From positions 1 through 64,000 of the forward strand of contig NZ_QTQP01000009.1 of assembly GCF_003854275.1 (NCBI RefSeq): DNA of 64,000 nt, read 5' to 3'. Position numbers and translations under genes: made by a program. Below are positions 8,810 to 17,645 of this stretch, one piece after another (the first letter of the stretch is position 1; each line of letters begins with the position of its first letter). A model generated the notes under the pieces. It did not search any database and had not been told where the DNA came from. It worked only from the letters and a program-made list of their open reading frames with translations. The stretch comes from Burkholderia sp. Bp8963 (GTDB lineage Bacteria; Pseudomonadota; Gammaproteobacteria; Burkholderiales; Burkholderiaceae).

Positions 8810-9400
8810 TCCATTGCCTCGACCCTGTTCAGTGACTACCGGCGACGCGTGCTGGGCCTGCTTTTGTTGCGGCCTGAGCAGGCGTTGCACGTCCGCGAAA
8901 TCGCCCGTTTGACGGGCACGACGCCCGGCACCCTGCACAAGGAGCTGAGCAAGCTGGCCGAAGCCGGCATCCTGAGCCGCGGTCGTCAGGGTAATCAGGT
9001 GGTCTACCGCGCCAATCGAAGCTGTCCGATCTACGAAGAGCTGGCAGCGATCATGCGCAAGACCTCGGGGCTTGCCGACGTGCTTGCCGAAGCGCTGCTG
9101 CCGTGCGCGGAGCAAATCAGCGTGGCGTTCGTCTTCGGCTCGGTGGCGCGCGGGCAAGAGACGGCGGACAGCGACATCGACGTGATGGTGATCGGCACGG
9201 TCGGTTTTGCGACGGTGGTTCGGCTGCTCTACGACTCGCAGGCCACGCTGCGGCGGGAAATCAACCCCAAGGTGCTGTCGCCCGACGAGTGGCGCGACGG
9301 CATCGACGGGCAAGACGCATTTTTGCGCGACGTGCTGGGAAAACCCAGGATCTTCTTGATCGGGAGCGACCATGACCTTGCAGAACTTGCTCGGCGTTAG
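8801..9400 (+). CDS. Winged-helix/MNT nucleotidyltransferase (antitoxin-like regulator)
   Basis: This 199-residue protein has two domains. Residues 1-75 form a winged helix (VREIARLTGTTPGTLHKELSKLAEAG then a GNQVVYRAN wing). Residues 105-190 form a minimal nucleotidyltransferase with GSVARG (113-118) and the SDID metal site (D125, D127). Proteins of this build are often labelled transcriptional regulators and are encoded next to HEPN proteins. In MNT-HEPN toxin-antitoxin systems the MNT enzyme AMPylates and silences the HEPN RNase. The gene overlaps the next by 29 bases. The winged helix probably binds the GTAGCC/GGCTAC palindromes that flank its own start. Domain calls firm; toxin-antitoxin role inferred. 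Confidence 0.82.
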   Translation: MLRSIASTLFSDYRRRVLGLLLLRPEQALHVREIARLTGTTPGTLHKELSKLAEAGILSRGRQGNQVVYRANRSCPIYEELAAIMRKTSGLADVLAEALLPCAEQISVAFVFGSVARGQETADSDIDVMVIGTVGFATVVRLLYDSQATLRREINPKVLSPDEWRDGIDGQDAFLRDVLGKPRIFLIGSDHDLAELARR

Positions 9401-9818
9401 CCTCGAGTCGATACAGCCGGACCGCGAACAAGCGGTGCGATTGCTGACTGCTGCGCAGCGAAATCTGACGGATGCGCAACTCGACGGATTGAGCAACGAG
9501 AACCGCTTCGAAGCGGCCTACAAGGCAATCATGCAACTGGCGATGCTGGCGTTGCATGCGAACGGCTTTCGCACGTTGACGAGCAGGCCGGGACATCACC
9601 AGACTGCGATCCAGACGCTTCCACAAACAATCGGCCTGCCGGTCGATCGTATGATCGTGCCGGATGCGCTGCGCAAGCAACGCAACCTGTCCGACTATTC
9701 CGGGGACATCGTGCCGATCTCAACGGTGCGCGAGTGTTTTGCCAGCGCCACTGCGTTGATGATCGACGTGAACGCCTGGCTGACAGCGAACAAGCCGCAG
9801 TGGCTCGACACGCGGTAG
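9372..9818 (+). CDS. HEPN-like protein, probable partner or toxin
   Basis: This 148-residue, mostly helical protein starts inside the preceding MNT gene. It contains AAYKAIMQLAMLALHANGFR (residues 48-67), SRPGHHQTAIQTL and RKQRNLSDYSGD (101-112). The last element resembles the HEPN R-polar-x3-H motif, with tyrosine (R104-N-L-S-D-Y109) at the histidine position. HEPN toxins cleave RNA in this kind of operon; the Tyr variant may alter catalysis. No membrane segment or signal peptide is seen. The assignment rests on operon context and motif rather than full-length similarity. Confidence 0.68.
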   Translation: MTLQNLLGVSLESIQPDREQAVRLLTAAQRNLTDAQLDGLSNENRFEAAYKAIMQLAMLALHANGFRTLTSRPGHHQTAIQTLPQTIGLPVDRMIVPDALRKQRNLSDYSGDIVPISTVRECFASATALMIDVNAWLTANKPQWLDTR

Positions 9819-10343
9819 CCGTTATGCGTTCGCGTTGCAACTGCGTCTGCCGTGTCGATGTGAGCAGGAGGCGACGCAGTGCTTTGGTTTTCGCACGATC
9901 CGATGTGATCACGTGACGGGCGCGCGGCGGCTGTCGTGCATCGTCACGCATTGGCGTGCTGCAACAGCGGCACCGCCGCAACACACCCACGCGTCACGTG
10001 CCGATCCGGAATGTGCTTTTCAACACGTCGCGCAGATGGAGCGCGGCCCGATTGCCGTCGTCCGCCAGGACATGGATCAGATGCGGGCGAGCGGGCCGGG
10101 CAGCCGCCATGTCCGGAAGGTGGCGGTGGAGGGGATTTGCGTCGAATGAGCGGCGGTGTGGATCCGCGTGGCGAGCGTTGTCCGTCGCGCGTTACCGCGC
10201 TGACCGTGGGCGCCTGCGCGGCGCGATCCCGACGAATCGTGTGCTTGACGGACTACCCGCAATGACACCGCCGTCATCCGCACAGACGGCGCGCAACGCG
10301 CGATCCAGGAACTCCAGCGTCGTGGCCGCCCGGCGCCCGCACC
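9819..10343. other. Intergenic region with possible gene remnants
   Basis: About 525 bases with several short open frames in both directions but no recognisable domain and uneven codon use. A minus-strand stretch near 10265-10320 reads as TTLEFLDRALRAVC and could be the tail of a lost gene downstream of the SRPBCC gene. No clear terminator or tRNA is visible. Confidence 0.35.
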
Positions 10344-10838
10344 TTACGCGTGCTTCGCCAGGTACTTGCCGATCAGCATCATCTGCGCGGTCCACCCGTG
10401 GTCGTTCATCTCGTACGCCTTCGCGCGGCGCTCGGCGAACAGTTGATCGAACCCGGCTTCGGTGAGCGTCAGCAGCGTGCCGTCCGCTCTGTCTTCGAGC
10501 GTGAACGTGATCAGCGTCATCGGCTCGCTCGAATAGTCGACGCCCGGATTGATCGCGAACGGATGCCAGCGGAACGAGAACAGGTGCTTCGGCTCGACGC
10601 GGTCGACGGCGATTTCGAACACCGCGCCGGCATACGGCTCCTGCGCCTTCGCGACGTCCGCGTCGACGGTCGTCGGCGTGATCCGGCCGAACAGCCGCTG
10701 GCCGGCGACGAACGGCCCGTCGAACGCCACGCCGAACCAGCTGCCGAATTCCCCGGAATTGCTGACGGCCTCCCACACGCGATCCAGCGGGGCAGGCAAC
10801 AGGGTCTGCTTTTCGATGCGATCGGTCTGCTCGGTCAT
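10344..10838 (-). CDS. SRPBCC/AHSA1 domain protein
   Basis: This 164-residue cytoplasmic protein has the START/Bet v1-like AHSA1 fold: PAPLDRVWEAVSNSGEFGSWFG near the N-terminus, a central FSFRWHPFA strand and GTLLTLTEAGFDQL near the C-terminus. Proteins of this group bind small hydrophobic ligands and are sometimes mislabelled VanB. The ATG at 10838 has GGAGAACGTC in front; the alternative at 10862 would add eight residues. A run of 15-bp tandem repeats lies directly upstream. Such genes often sit beside an ArsR regulator, which is not visible here. Confidence 0.8.
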   Translation of the reverse strand: MTEQTDRIEKQTLLPAPLDRVWEAVSNSGEFGSWFGVAFDGPFVAGQRLFGRITPTTVDADVAKAQEPYAGAVFEIAVDRVEPKHLFSFRWHPFAINPGVDYSSEPMTLITFTLEDRADGTLLTLTEAGFDQLFAERRAKAYEMNDHGWTAQMMLIGKYLAKHA

Positions 10839-10870
10839 GACGTTCTCCATGAGTGCGTTCATCCACTGCC

Positions 10871-10915
10871 AAATGATCCACCGCCGAATGATCCACCGCC
10901 AAATGATCCACCGCC
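10871..10915. repeat. Three 15-bp tandem repeats upstream of the SRPBCC gene
   Basis: The 15-base unit (A/G)AATGATCCACCGCC occurs three times in a row (10871, 10886, 10901), with a degenerate fourth copy at 10856-10870 reaching into the upstream alternative start codon. It lies in the region expected to hold the SRPBCC promoter or leader. Confidence 0.85.
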
Positions 10916-10976
10916 ATACCGCGCGCGCAACGGTCGCGCATCGCGGGTCATGCGCGCCGCGGCCGACGCGGCACGG

Positions 10977-11303
10977 TCAGCGCACGACCGCGTCCGGCAC
11001 GTCGATCACGACGTCCGACGTCGCGACCGCCACGCACGGCAGCGTATAGCCTTCGGCCTTTTCCTCGCGGCTCAGCCCCGGCCACTCGACCGTGTAGCGC
11101 ACGCTGCCGCTGACGATCCGGCACAGGCACGTGCGGCACGTGCCGTTGCGGCACGAACGCGGCAGCGACACGTTGGCGAACGCGGCTGCCTCGAGCAACG
11201 TCAGCGAGTCGGGGGCGTCGAAGCACACGCCGAGCGGTTCGACGCACGCGGTTGGGGGACGTTCGGAATCGGTCATGTCGGAAGAAAGCGGCGAATCGGT
11301 CAC
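10977..11303 (-). CDS. 2Fe-2S ferredoxin-like protein
   Basis: This 108-residue protein of the plant-type ferredoxin fold has the cluster ligands CRNGTCRTCLCRI near residues 51-63 (C-x4-C-x2-C) and a fourth cysteine in YTLPCVAVA near residue 90. It probably carries electrons to an unidentified oxygenase or reductase, since no partner is encoded beside it. It follows the sigma54 activator on the same strand after 66 bases. A second in-frame ATG at residue 10 could be the true start. Confidence 0.85.
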   Translation of the reverse strand: MTDSPLSSDMTDSERPPTACVEPLGVCFDAPDSLTLLEAAAFANVSLPRSCRNGTCRTCLCRIVSGSVRYTVEWPGLSREEKAEGYTLPCVAVATSDVVIDVPDAVVR

Positions 11304-11369
11304 GGCAAGCCGCCAAGCATACCCGAACCCGTCCGCTGCCTATCCGCTGCACACCCGGCGTGCGCGCCG

Positions 11370-13265
11370 TCAGTGCCGGCGCAGATGCCGGTACACGGTG
11401 TTGCGCGCGAGCCCCAGCTCCCGCGCGGCCGCCGATACGTTGCCGCCGTGCCGCGCGAGCGCCGCGCCGATCACCGCCGCCTGGTGATCCAGCAGCGTCG
11501 TCGCGTCGGCCGCCGCCTCAGCGGGCGCGTGCGGCTCCGCGAGCGGCGCGTCGCAGTCGAGCCAGAAATCGTCGGGCAGATGCGCGAGCGCGATCTCCGG
11601 TTCGTCTTCGGCCAGCATGCCCGCGGTGCGCAGCACGTTGGTCATCTGCCGCAGGTTGCCGGGCCAGCGGTGACGCGCGAACGCGGCGAGCACGTCGGGC
11701 GCGATCCGGCGCGGCATCGGCTCGCTGCGCGCGAGCCGCTCGAGAATCCGGTCGACGAGCACCGGCAGGTCGGTGCGCGTCGCGAGCGGCGGCAGCGTGA
11801 CTGCGAGCCCGTTGATCCGGTAGAACAGGTCCTCGCGGAACGTGCCTGCCGCGATCATCGCGCGCAGGTCGCGGTGCGTCGCGCACACCACGCGCACGTC
11901 GACGGGCACCGCGCGCGCGCCGCCGAGCGGCATCACCGCGCGTTCCTGCAGCACGCGCATCAGCCGCACCTGCTGCGCGAGTGGCATGTCGCCGATTTCG
12001 TCGAGAAACAGCGTGCCGCCGTCGGCCTGCACGATCTTGCCGGGGCTGCCGCGCTTGCGCGCGCCGGTGAACGCGCCGTCTTCATAGCCGAACAGCTCGG
12101 CCTCGATCAGCGAATCGGGCAGCGCCGCGCAGTTGACCGCGACGAACGGGCCGTCCGCGCGCGGCGACGCATGATGCAGCGCGCGCGCGAGCCATTCCTT
12201 GCCGGTGCCGGTCTGCCCGAGGATCAGCAGCGGCAGGTCGCGTCCGCGGATTTTCGCGACCCGCTCGAGCACGGCGGCCATGCACGTGTCGCCGGTGTCG
12301 AGCGTCGCGAACGTGATCGCGTCGGGATCGGCCGCGCGGGTGCGCGCAGCGGGCGCGGCGGCCGGCGTGACCGTAACGGCTGTCTTCTGCGCATCCGCGA
12401 ATTCGCAGCGCGCGAGCACGCGCACGCCGCTCGACAGCGTGAGCCGGAACATCGCACCCGGTGCGCGGGCGGCCTGCTGCGCGAGCATTCCGAAGCGCAT
12501 GCCGAACAATGCATCGCAGCCCTGGTGCTGCAGGACGTCGAAGGTCGCGCCGAGCTGAAATTGCGCGCTGCGGTTCGCGGCGATCAGCCCGCCGTCGGGC
12601 CCGAACGCGACGAGGCCCGCGAACAGCGAATCGACGCATTCCTCGTGCGCGTGAAAGCGCACGCGCAGCGCTTCCGCGCACTGGTTCGCGAACAGGTGGT
12701 TCTCGATCAGTTGCGCGGACATGCGCACGAGCGCAAGCGTATGCGGACTGAAGCCGCGCGGATCGCCGCTCACGTCGAGCGTGCCGATCGTCCGCCCGAA
12801 CGGGTCGACGATCGGCGCGCACGAGCAGGTGAGGATGTGGTTCGCGCGCAGGAAGTGTTCCGACGCGTGCACGGCGAGCGCCTGCCCCGATGCGAGCGCG
12901 GTGCCGATCGCATTGGTGCCGCGTGCGCCTTCCGCCCACGACACGCCCGGGCACAACGCGACGCGGTTGGCCTTCTCGATGAAGTCGGCGTCGCCGATGC
13001 TGTGCAGGATCACGCCGTCCGGGCCGGTCAGCAGCACCAGGCTTTGGGTGTCGGCGATCTGCGCATGGAGGTTTTCCATCACGGGGCGCGCGTGCGCGAA
13101 CAGCGCGTGATGGGTGTCGATCAGCTCGCGCAGCGCGATGCGCGACAGCGGCGAGAAATCGGGCAGCTCGTCCGCGCGCAGCCCGACCGCCGTCGAACGG
13201 GCATGCGCCTGCGCGAGCAGGTCGATGCGGCCCGCGGTGGCGGGCAGCACGGAAGATTGCGGCAT
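11370..13265 (-). CDS. Sigma54-dependent Fis-family activator, AcoR-like
   Basis: This 631-residue activator has a GAF-type sensor (about residues 75-210, with the AcoR-like [21 protein letters not shown] segment) and a PAS-like region (220-300). The AAA+ domain has Walker A GQTGTGKE, the sigma54-contacting GAFTGA loop and Walker [11 protein letters not shown]. The C-terminal Fis helix-turn-helix is [24 protein letters not shown]. It should activate RpoN promoters in response to a small ligand, as AcoR does for acetoin. ATG 13265 has GGAGAC upstream; the frame stays open further upstream without good start support. Target genes are not evident, although the ferredoxin lies just downstream. 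Confidence 0.92.
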   Translation of the reverse strand: MPQSSVLPATAGRIDLLAQAHARSTAVGLRADELPDFSPLSRIALRELIDTHHALFAHARPVMENLHAQIADTQSLVLLTGPDGVILHSIGDADFIEKANRVALCPGVSWAEGARGTNAIGTALASGQALAVHASEHFLRANHILTCSCAPIVDPFGRTIGTLDVSGDPRGFSPHTLALVRMSAQLIENHLFANQCAEALRVRFHAHEECVDSLFAGLVAFGPDGGLIAANRSAQFQLGATFDVLQHQGCDALFGMRFGMLAQQAARAPGAMFRLTLSSGVRVLARCEFADAQKTAVTVTPAAAPAARTRAADPDAITFATLDTGDTCMAAVLERVAKIRGRDLPLLILGQTGTGKEWLARALHHASPRADGPFVAVNCAALPDSLIEAELFGYEDGAFTGARKRGSPGKIVQADGGTLFLDEIGDMPLAQQVRLMRVLQERAVMPLGGARAVPVDVRVVCATHRDLRAMIAAGTFREDLFYRINGLAVTLPPLATRTDLPVLVDRILERLARSEPMPRRIAPDVLAAFARHRWPGNLRQMTNVLRTAGMLAEDEPEIALAHLPDDFWLDCDAPLAEPHAPAEAAADATTLLDHQAAVIGAALARHGGNVSAAARELGLARNTVYRHLRRH

Positions 13266-13602
13266 TTCTTGTCTCCAGTTGATCGGAGCCGGCGCTTCGG
13301 CGCTGGCTTCCGATCCGATGCTTTGCGTTCGACCGCGGTTGACGCCAACGCGCAAGCGCCGATCCCATGCAAAACCGAATCCGTCGGCGAGGTGCGTTCC
13401 CCGCTCGCAACGCGCACCCGGCGCGGAGCCGGCCGCGCGGGTACGCCCCATCATACAAGCGCCGCACGCGTTGCGCGACCGCGTACAAATTCTGCTTGCT
13501 TTTGGAGACGCGCCTGCAATGATGGAAATGGAGCACGCACGCGCCGTGTTCCGCAGCGCAACATGCATGCGACGCGACATGCATCCGTTCGGGGGACGCA
13601 TC
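13266..13602. other. Divergent intergenic region, AcoR-like gene and small membrane protein
   Basis: This 337-base region separates two divergent genes. No consensus sigma70 or sigma54 promoter was identified by eye. An in-frame alternative start for the small membrane protein exists at 13519 but lacks a comparable ribosome site. Confidence 0.35.
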
Positions 13603-13794
13603 ATGGTTCGGACGGAACTCAGGGTCGTACTGGCGGCAATCGCCACGTTCGTCATGCTGGCCGGCATCGGGGTCGCGATCCACGGCCTCCTCTTCGATCT
13701 GGACAACGCGGTGCGATACGGCGCCGCAGCAATCGCGCTGGGTGTCACGACGACCGCGATCGCACTGAACGTGTGGCCGAAAGACCCGCACTGA
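13603..13794 (+). CDS. Small two-helix inner-membrane protein, unknown function
   Basis: This 63-residue protein has two hydrophobic segments, about residues 8-30 (VLAAIATFVMLAGIGVAIHG) and 40-57 (GAAAIALGVTTTAIALNVW), with a short charged loop between them. GGGGGA about seven bases before ATG 13603 fixes the start; an extension to 13519 would add a hydrophilic tail. No family was recognised. Codon use is typical of the genome. Confidence 0.65.
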   Translation: MVRTELRVVLAAIATFVMLAGIGVAIHGLLFDLDNAVRYGAAAIALGVTTTAIALNVWPKDPH

Positions 13795-14037
13795 CGCCGG
13801 CCCGGATCCGGTGCCGGATCACCCATTGTGCTGACGAACACCGCGTCGGAATGACGCGTGTCGCAAAATTTGCCTCCTGCGCGAAACCGTCTAAAGTGAA
13901 TGCAACCGGTACGCATTGTCCGCGCCACACTCCCGCGCGGCGTGCCACTGCTGGTCTGCCCGCGAACACTTCGTCCGGCCGGTAGCGGACGACGTACGCG
14001 GTCACTCATTTTCTACCGGTCGGTCGAGGCGGCTCCC

Positions 14038-14328
14038 ATGCAGATCAATTTCCCGAACGAGGCGCCCGAGTATTCGGGGCGCGAACTGACGCTCGCGTTT
14101 CCGGCGTTGGTCAATGGCGAGCGAGTCCAATGCCACATCACCGCCGAGGCGCTCGAAGACCACTTCGGTGCGGCATCGCCGCGTTTTGAGGACATGGTCG
14201 GTGCGTTCGACATGCACCGGGATCGCATCGAGGCGGCCGCGCGGCGCCTGCTGTCGGAAACGCGCGCGCAATGCGTGACGCTGCGCAGCGGCTACGTACG
14301 CTTCTACGAGGCAAACTGGCGGACTTGA
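14038..14328 (+). CDS. DUF1488 domain-containing protein
   Basis: This 96-residue soluble protein matches DUF1488: MQINFPNEAPEYSG start, ALVNGERVQCHITAEALEDHFGA, then FDMHRDRIEAAARRLL and a C-terminal GYVRFYEANW. The family is small, cytoplasmic and of unknown function, and is common in Burkholderia. No neighbour suggests a role. Confidence 0.88.
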   Translation: MQINFPNEAPEYSGRELTLAFPALVNGERVQCHITAEALEDHFGAASPRFEDMVGAFDMHRDRIEAAARRLLSETRAQCVTLRSGYVRFYEANWRT

Positions 14329-14426
14329 AGACCGGGTGTCGGTCGAGCGGGCGCCGGCGGCATGCATGGCGCCCGTGTCGTATCGGCACGGACGGCGTGC
14401 CTGCGCGCGCGATCGCGGCAACAAAA

Positions 14427-14446
14427 ACGCCACCCGAAGGTGGCGT
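14427..14446 (-). terminator. Intrinsic terminator of the purine permease gene
   Basis: ACGCCACC (14427-14434) pairs with GGTGGCGT (14439-14446) around CGAA. On the minus strand the stem runs into TTTTTGTT, 35 bases past the permease stop. On the plus strand it ends in CTTTC, so it may also weakly stop the DUF1488 transcript. Confidence 0.85.
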
Positions 14447-14480
14447 CTTTCGTCATGCCGCGCAGCGCGTCAAATGATGC

Positions 14481-15782
14481 TCATTCGCTGCCGAGATAGA
14501 AGAAGCGGAACAGGAACACGGCGGCGATGAGCCACACGATCGGCTTGACCTGGCGCGCCTGGCCCGTCAGCAGCTTGAGGCCGCCGTATGCGATGAAGCC
14601 GAACGCGACGCCGTTCGCGATCGAGTACGTGAACGGCATCAGCAGTGCGGTCAGCGCGGCCGGCACGGCTTCGGTCGCGTCGTCCCACGGCACCTCGACC
14701 ATCTCGCGCAGCATCAGGCACGACACGTACAGCAGCGCAGGTGCGGTCGCGTAGCCGGGCACGACGCCCGCGAGCGGCGCGATGAACAGGCACGCGAGGA
14801 ACAGCACCGCGACGGTGAGCGCCGTCATCCCGGTGCGGCCGCCAGCCTGCACGCCCGACGCGCTTTCGATGTACGCAGTCGTCGACGACGTGCCGAGCAC
14901 CGAACCCGCGACGATCGCGGTGCTGTCGGCGAGCAGCGCCTTGTTCAGGCGGTCCATCTTGCCGTGGACGAGCAGGCCCGCGCGGTTCGCGACGCCCATC
15001 AGCGTGCCGGTTGCATCGAACAGCTCGACGAGGAAGAACACGAGGATCACGTTGATGATGCCGGTCGACAGCGCAGCGCCGATGTCGAGCTTGAACAGCG
15101 TGGCATCGATCGACGGCGGTGCGGAGAACACGCCGTGAAACTGGTTGTCGCCGAAGAAGAACGACAGGATCGTGACGCCGAGGATGCCGATCAGGATCGC
15201 GCCGCGCACGCGCAGGTGGTCGAGCGTGACGATCGTGAAGAAGCCGATGATCGCGAGGATCGTGTCGTGCTTGTGCAGGTCGCCGAGCGTGACGAGCGTG
15301 GCCGGGCTGCCGACGATCACGCCCGACGTCTTCAGCGAAATGATGCCGAGAAACAGGCCGATGCCCGCGGTGATCGAGATCCGCAGCGATTTCGGAATGC
15401 CGTTGACGATCGCTTCGCGCACGCGGAACAGCGTGACGAGCAGGAACAGGCAGCCGGAGATGAACACGGCGCCGAGCGCGGCCTGCCACGAGAAGCCGAG
15501 GCCTTTCACGACGGTGTACGCGAAATACGCGTTGAGGCCCATGCCGGGCGCGCACGCGATCGGGTAGTTCGCATACAGGCCCATGATCAGCGACGCGAGT
15601 GCCGCGACGAGGCAGGTCGCGACGAACACGGATTCCTTCGGCATGCCGGCGTCACCGAGGATCGCGGGGTTCACGAAGATGATGTAGGCCATCGTCAGGA
15701 ACGTGGTGACGCCCGCGAGTATTTCGGTGCGGAAGTCGGTGCCGGCTTCTTCGAAGCCGAAATACCGCTTGATGGATTCCAT
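14481..15782 (-). CDS. NCS2 purine permease, AzgA-type
   Basis: This 433-residue inner-membrane transporter of the AzgA group imports adenine, guanine or hypoxanthine with protons in characterised relatives. It starts KRYFGFEEAGTDFRTEILAGVTTFLTMAYIIFVNP, the conserved first helix. Further signatures are PGMGLNAYFAYTVV near residue 80 and AGSVLGTSSTTAYIESASGV near 295. About 12-14 hydrophobic segments fit the family, and the length is normal. It is monocistronic with its own terminator. Which purine is carried cannot be told from sequence. Confidence 0.93.
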   Translation of the reverse strand: MESIKRYFGFEEAGTDFRTEILAGVTTFLTMAYIIFVNPAILGDAGMPKESVFVATCLVAALASLIMGLYANYPIACAPGMGLNAYFAYTVVKGLGFSWQAALGAVFISGCLFLLVTLFRVREAIVNGIPKSLRISITAGIGLFLGIISLKTSGVIVGSPATLVTLGDLHKHDTILAIIGFFTIVTLDHLRVRGAILIGILGVTILSFFFGDNQFHGVFSAPPSIDATLFKLDIGAALSTGIINVILVFFLVELFDATGTLMGVANRAGLLVHGKMDRLNKALLADSTAIVAGSVLGTSSTTAYIESASGVQAGGRTGMTALTVAVLFLACLFIAPLAGVVPGYATAPALLYVSCLMLREMVEVPWDDATEAVPAALTALLMPFTYSIANGVAFGFIAYGGLKLLTGQARQVKPIVWLIAAVFLFRFFYLGSE

Positions 15783-16544
15783 GAAGACGTTTCTCCGGTC
15801 GGGTTGTCGTGTTGCTTGTTGAGTCGAGTTGTTGTATGCGCGGCCAACCGTGCACGGTCGGCGTAATGTAACCAGCCACTAATGCCGGTCTATCGGCGGA
15901 TTGTAATAGCCGGGATAGGTCGGACGATATAGTCGTGGGGCGCGATCGGCGGACGGCACCGCAAGCCTGACAGCGTGGCCGCGCGGCGGCGCGCATTTTA
16001 CCGGTTCGCACGGAGAAGGCGGCGGAAAGGGGGAAAGCGGGGGAAAGCAGCGGAAAGCGGGCGGCGGAAAGCGCGCTGCTACGACGCGTGCAAGCGTGGC
16101 GCCAGCATCGACATGTGGATGAAACGGAGCGGCCGCATGCTGAACGGAAGCAGTGCGACGTGCGGCGCAAATTGCGGCCGGTGCCAGGTGGCATGCGACA
16201 GCGGCACACGCGGAACGATGCAATCCGTTCGTCCGTCCAGCGCACCGCGGGAATCGGGCTATCCTGCGCCGAAGCCGTTCCGCACGCAACTGTCATATCG
16301 TGCTGCAGTGCGGACTGTGGTTTCTGTGTAAAAGATTGCAAGACCACATCGCGTTAACCGGCAACTCTTTTTAGGATAGAGACTCCGCGCACACACGCCG
16401 GGCCGATCGCCGCCGACGCCGGGGAGTCGACGGCCCGTGCAGCGCCAGCGCGTGAAGTGTGGCGGCGGCCGTTGCGCGTACGGGCAGGCGCGTGGCCGGT
16501 TGCGATTGCCCGATGCGGGTTTGTCCGTTTTCACGGAGGTCAGC
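15783..16544. other. Long intergenic region with a homopurine tract
   Basis: This 762-base gap separates divergent genes. It holds no convincing gene. From about 16011 to 16071 the plus strand is an almost uninterrupted purine run made of irregular GGCGGAAAG and GGGGGAAAGC units. Promoter-like elements for the small gene at 16545 may lie near 16355-16377, but none is strong. No purine riboswitch could be recognised upstream of the permease. Confidence 0.4.
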
Positions 16545-16823
16545 ATGTTGAACTGGATCAGCCGTTGGGCGATGCGGCACGCTCCCACGCCGGAGAAAAC
16601 CGCTGCGTCGATGCTCGTAACTGCGCGCATGGAACTGTTCACTGCCGAGCAGCGCGTGATCGATGCGAAATTACAAGCGGATTACTGGCGCACGCGCGTG
16701 TCCTTTCTCGAGGAGGTGCAGAAGCAGGGCATCGATCCTTGGGTGAGCGCTCATCCGTCGCAACGTCCTGAAATCGAATCCAGTCCTCGCGGCACGGGCC
16801 CGCGTCTCGCCGCCAGCACCTGA
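16545..16823 (+). CDS. Small helical protein, unknown function
   Basis: This 92-residue protein starts with an amphipathic MLNWISRWAMRHA. It has a long helix-forming centre (TARMELFTAEQRVIDAKLQADYWRTRVSFLEEVQKQG, residues 28-64) that could form a coiled coil, and a polar tail. GGAGGT eight bases before ATG 16545 is a consensus ribosome site. It is not assigned to a named family, although similar small Burkholderia proteins are familiar. No signal peptide. Confidence 0.72.
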   Translation: MLNWISRWAMRHAPTPEKTAASMLVTARMELFTAEQRVIDAKLQADYWRTRVSFLEEVQKQGIDPWVSAHPSQRPEIESSPRGTGPRLAAST

Positions 16824-16922
16824 TGTTCGCGCTCGGCGCGCGAGCGCTCGCGGCACGCATCGGCGTGCCGCGTCATTCGTGACGCACCTGCGATGCGTCG
16901 CAGGTGCGCTCACGCAATTTCG

Positions 16923-16961
16923 TTCGGCAGTTGCATTCGGCAATTGCATTCGGCAGTTGCG
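16923..16961. repeat. Three 13-bp tandem repeats
   Basis: TTCGGCA(G/A)TTGC(A/G) is repeated three times without gaps (16923, 16936, 16949) between the small helical protein and the DUF2917 gene, which end toward each other. It could be replication-slippage sequence or a binding array. Confidence 0.8.
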
Positions 16962-17009
16962 TGCGGTCACACCGTCATCACGCGCGATGCGCGCGTGACG
17001 GCGTTCGCC

Positions 17010-17390
17010 TCATTCCGGACTTCGCCAGACGCCGCGCATCATGCGTTGCATCCGTGCGAGCACGCGCCGCAATCGCGCGTCGCGCTGCACGTATGCAGTC
17101 GTGATCGACGCCTCGGCCGGCCGGTCGGCATCCGTGCTCAGCCAGATGCGTTCGCCGCGCGCAATGCGCAGCACGTCGCCGGGTTGTATCCAGTAATCGT
17201 CGACGCTCGCCTGGCGCGTCAGCCACAGCGGCGCGTCGTGCGAACGGATTTCGGCATCGTTCGGCGCGCGCCACGTCAGCGTCTTGCGCGGCGCGACGGC
17301 AAAATGAATCACGACTCTCGGCAATGCGATCGCGTCCGGGCGGCGCAGATCGGGACGAACAAACAACTGGCGGGCTTGGTCCATCGTCAT
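17010..17390 (-). CDS. DUF2917 domain-containing protein
   Basis: This protein of about 126 residues contains the DUF2917 core: LTWRAPNDAEIRSHDAPLWLTRQASVDDYWIQPGDVLRIARGERIWLSTD. This is a small beta-rich, cupin-like fold of unknown function. The start is ambiguous between 17396, 17390 and 17384; GGAG sits best for 17384 and 17390 is a compromise. The C-terminal 30 residues are basic (ARLRRVLARMQRMMRGVWR). An intrinsic terminator lies just upstream, so it has its own promoter. Confidence 0.78.
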   Translation of the reverse strand: MTMDQARQLFVRPDLRRPDAIALPRVVIHFAVAPRKTLTWRAPNDAEIRSHDAPLWLTRQASVDDYWIQPGDVLRIARGERIWLSTDADRPAEASITTAYVQRDARLRRVLARMQRMMRGVWRSPE

Positions 17391-17432
17391 CTCCATCCGT
17401 TGAGCCGGGCGGATGACGTGCACCAGAACAAA

Positions 17433-17461
17433 AAGGCCTCATCCGTTTCCGGCGAGGCCTT
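17433..17461 (-). terminator. Intrinsic terminator
   Basis: AAGGCCTC (17433-17440) pairs with GAGGCCTT (17454-17461). On the minus strand the stem ends in CTTTTTG. It sits between the RHH-like gene and the DUF2917 gene and probably ends the former's transcript about 190 bases past its stop. Confidence 0.7.
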
Positions 17462-17645
17462 GTGTGACATGCGGTACTGCTGTCGATGCTAACGCACAAG
17501 CGCCTCCGGTGACTCGCCCGAATGGGCGTTCACTCGGCGATTAATCGCGATGGCGACGAGCTTGAACGTAGGCATGCGAACGAGTGTGTCGTGCACGCGC
17601 CGCATTGTCAACGGAAATCAACGGAAATTTCGAGATACGCGCGGA

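Noticed and set aside
10350-13985. A 1211-codon plus-strand open frame over the SRPBCC, ferredoxin and AcoR-like genes
   Set aside because: It crosses three recognised genes on the other strand and has no recognisable domain.
15783-15960. Purine or xanthine riboswitch upstream of the NCS2 permease
   Set aside because: No conserved aptamer core could be matched by eye. A covariance model search of this interval would decide.
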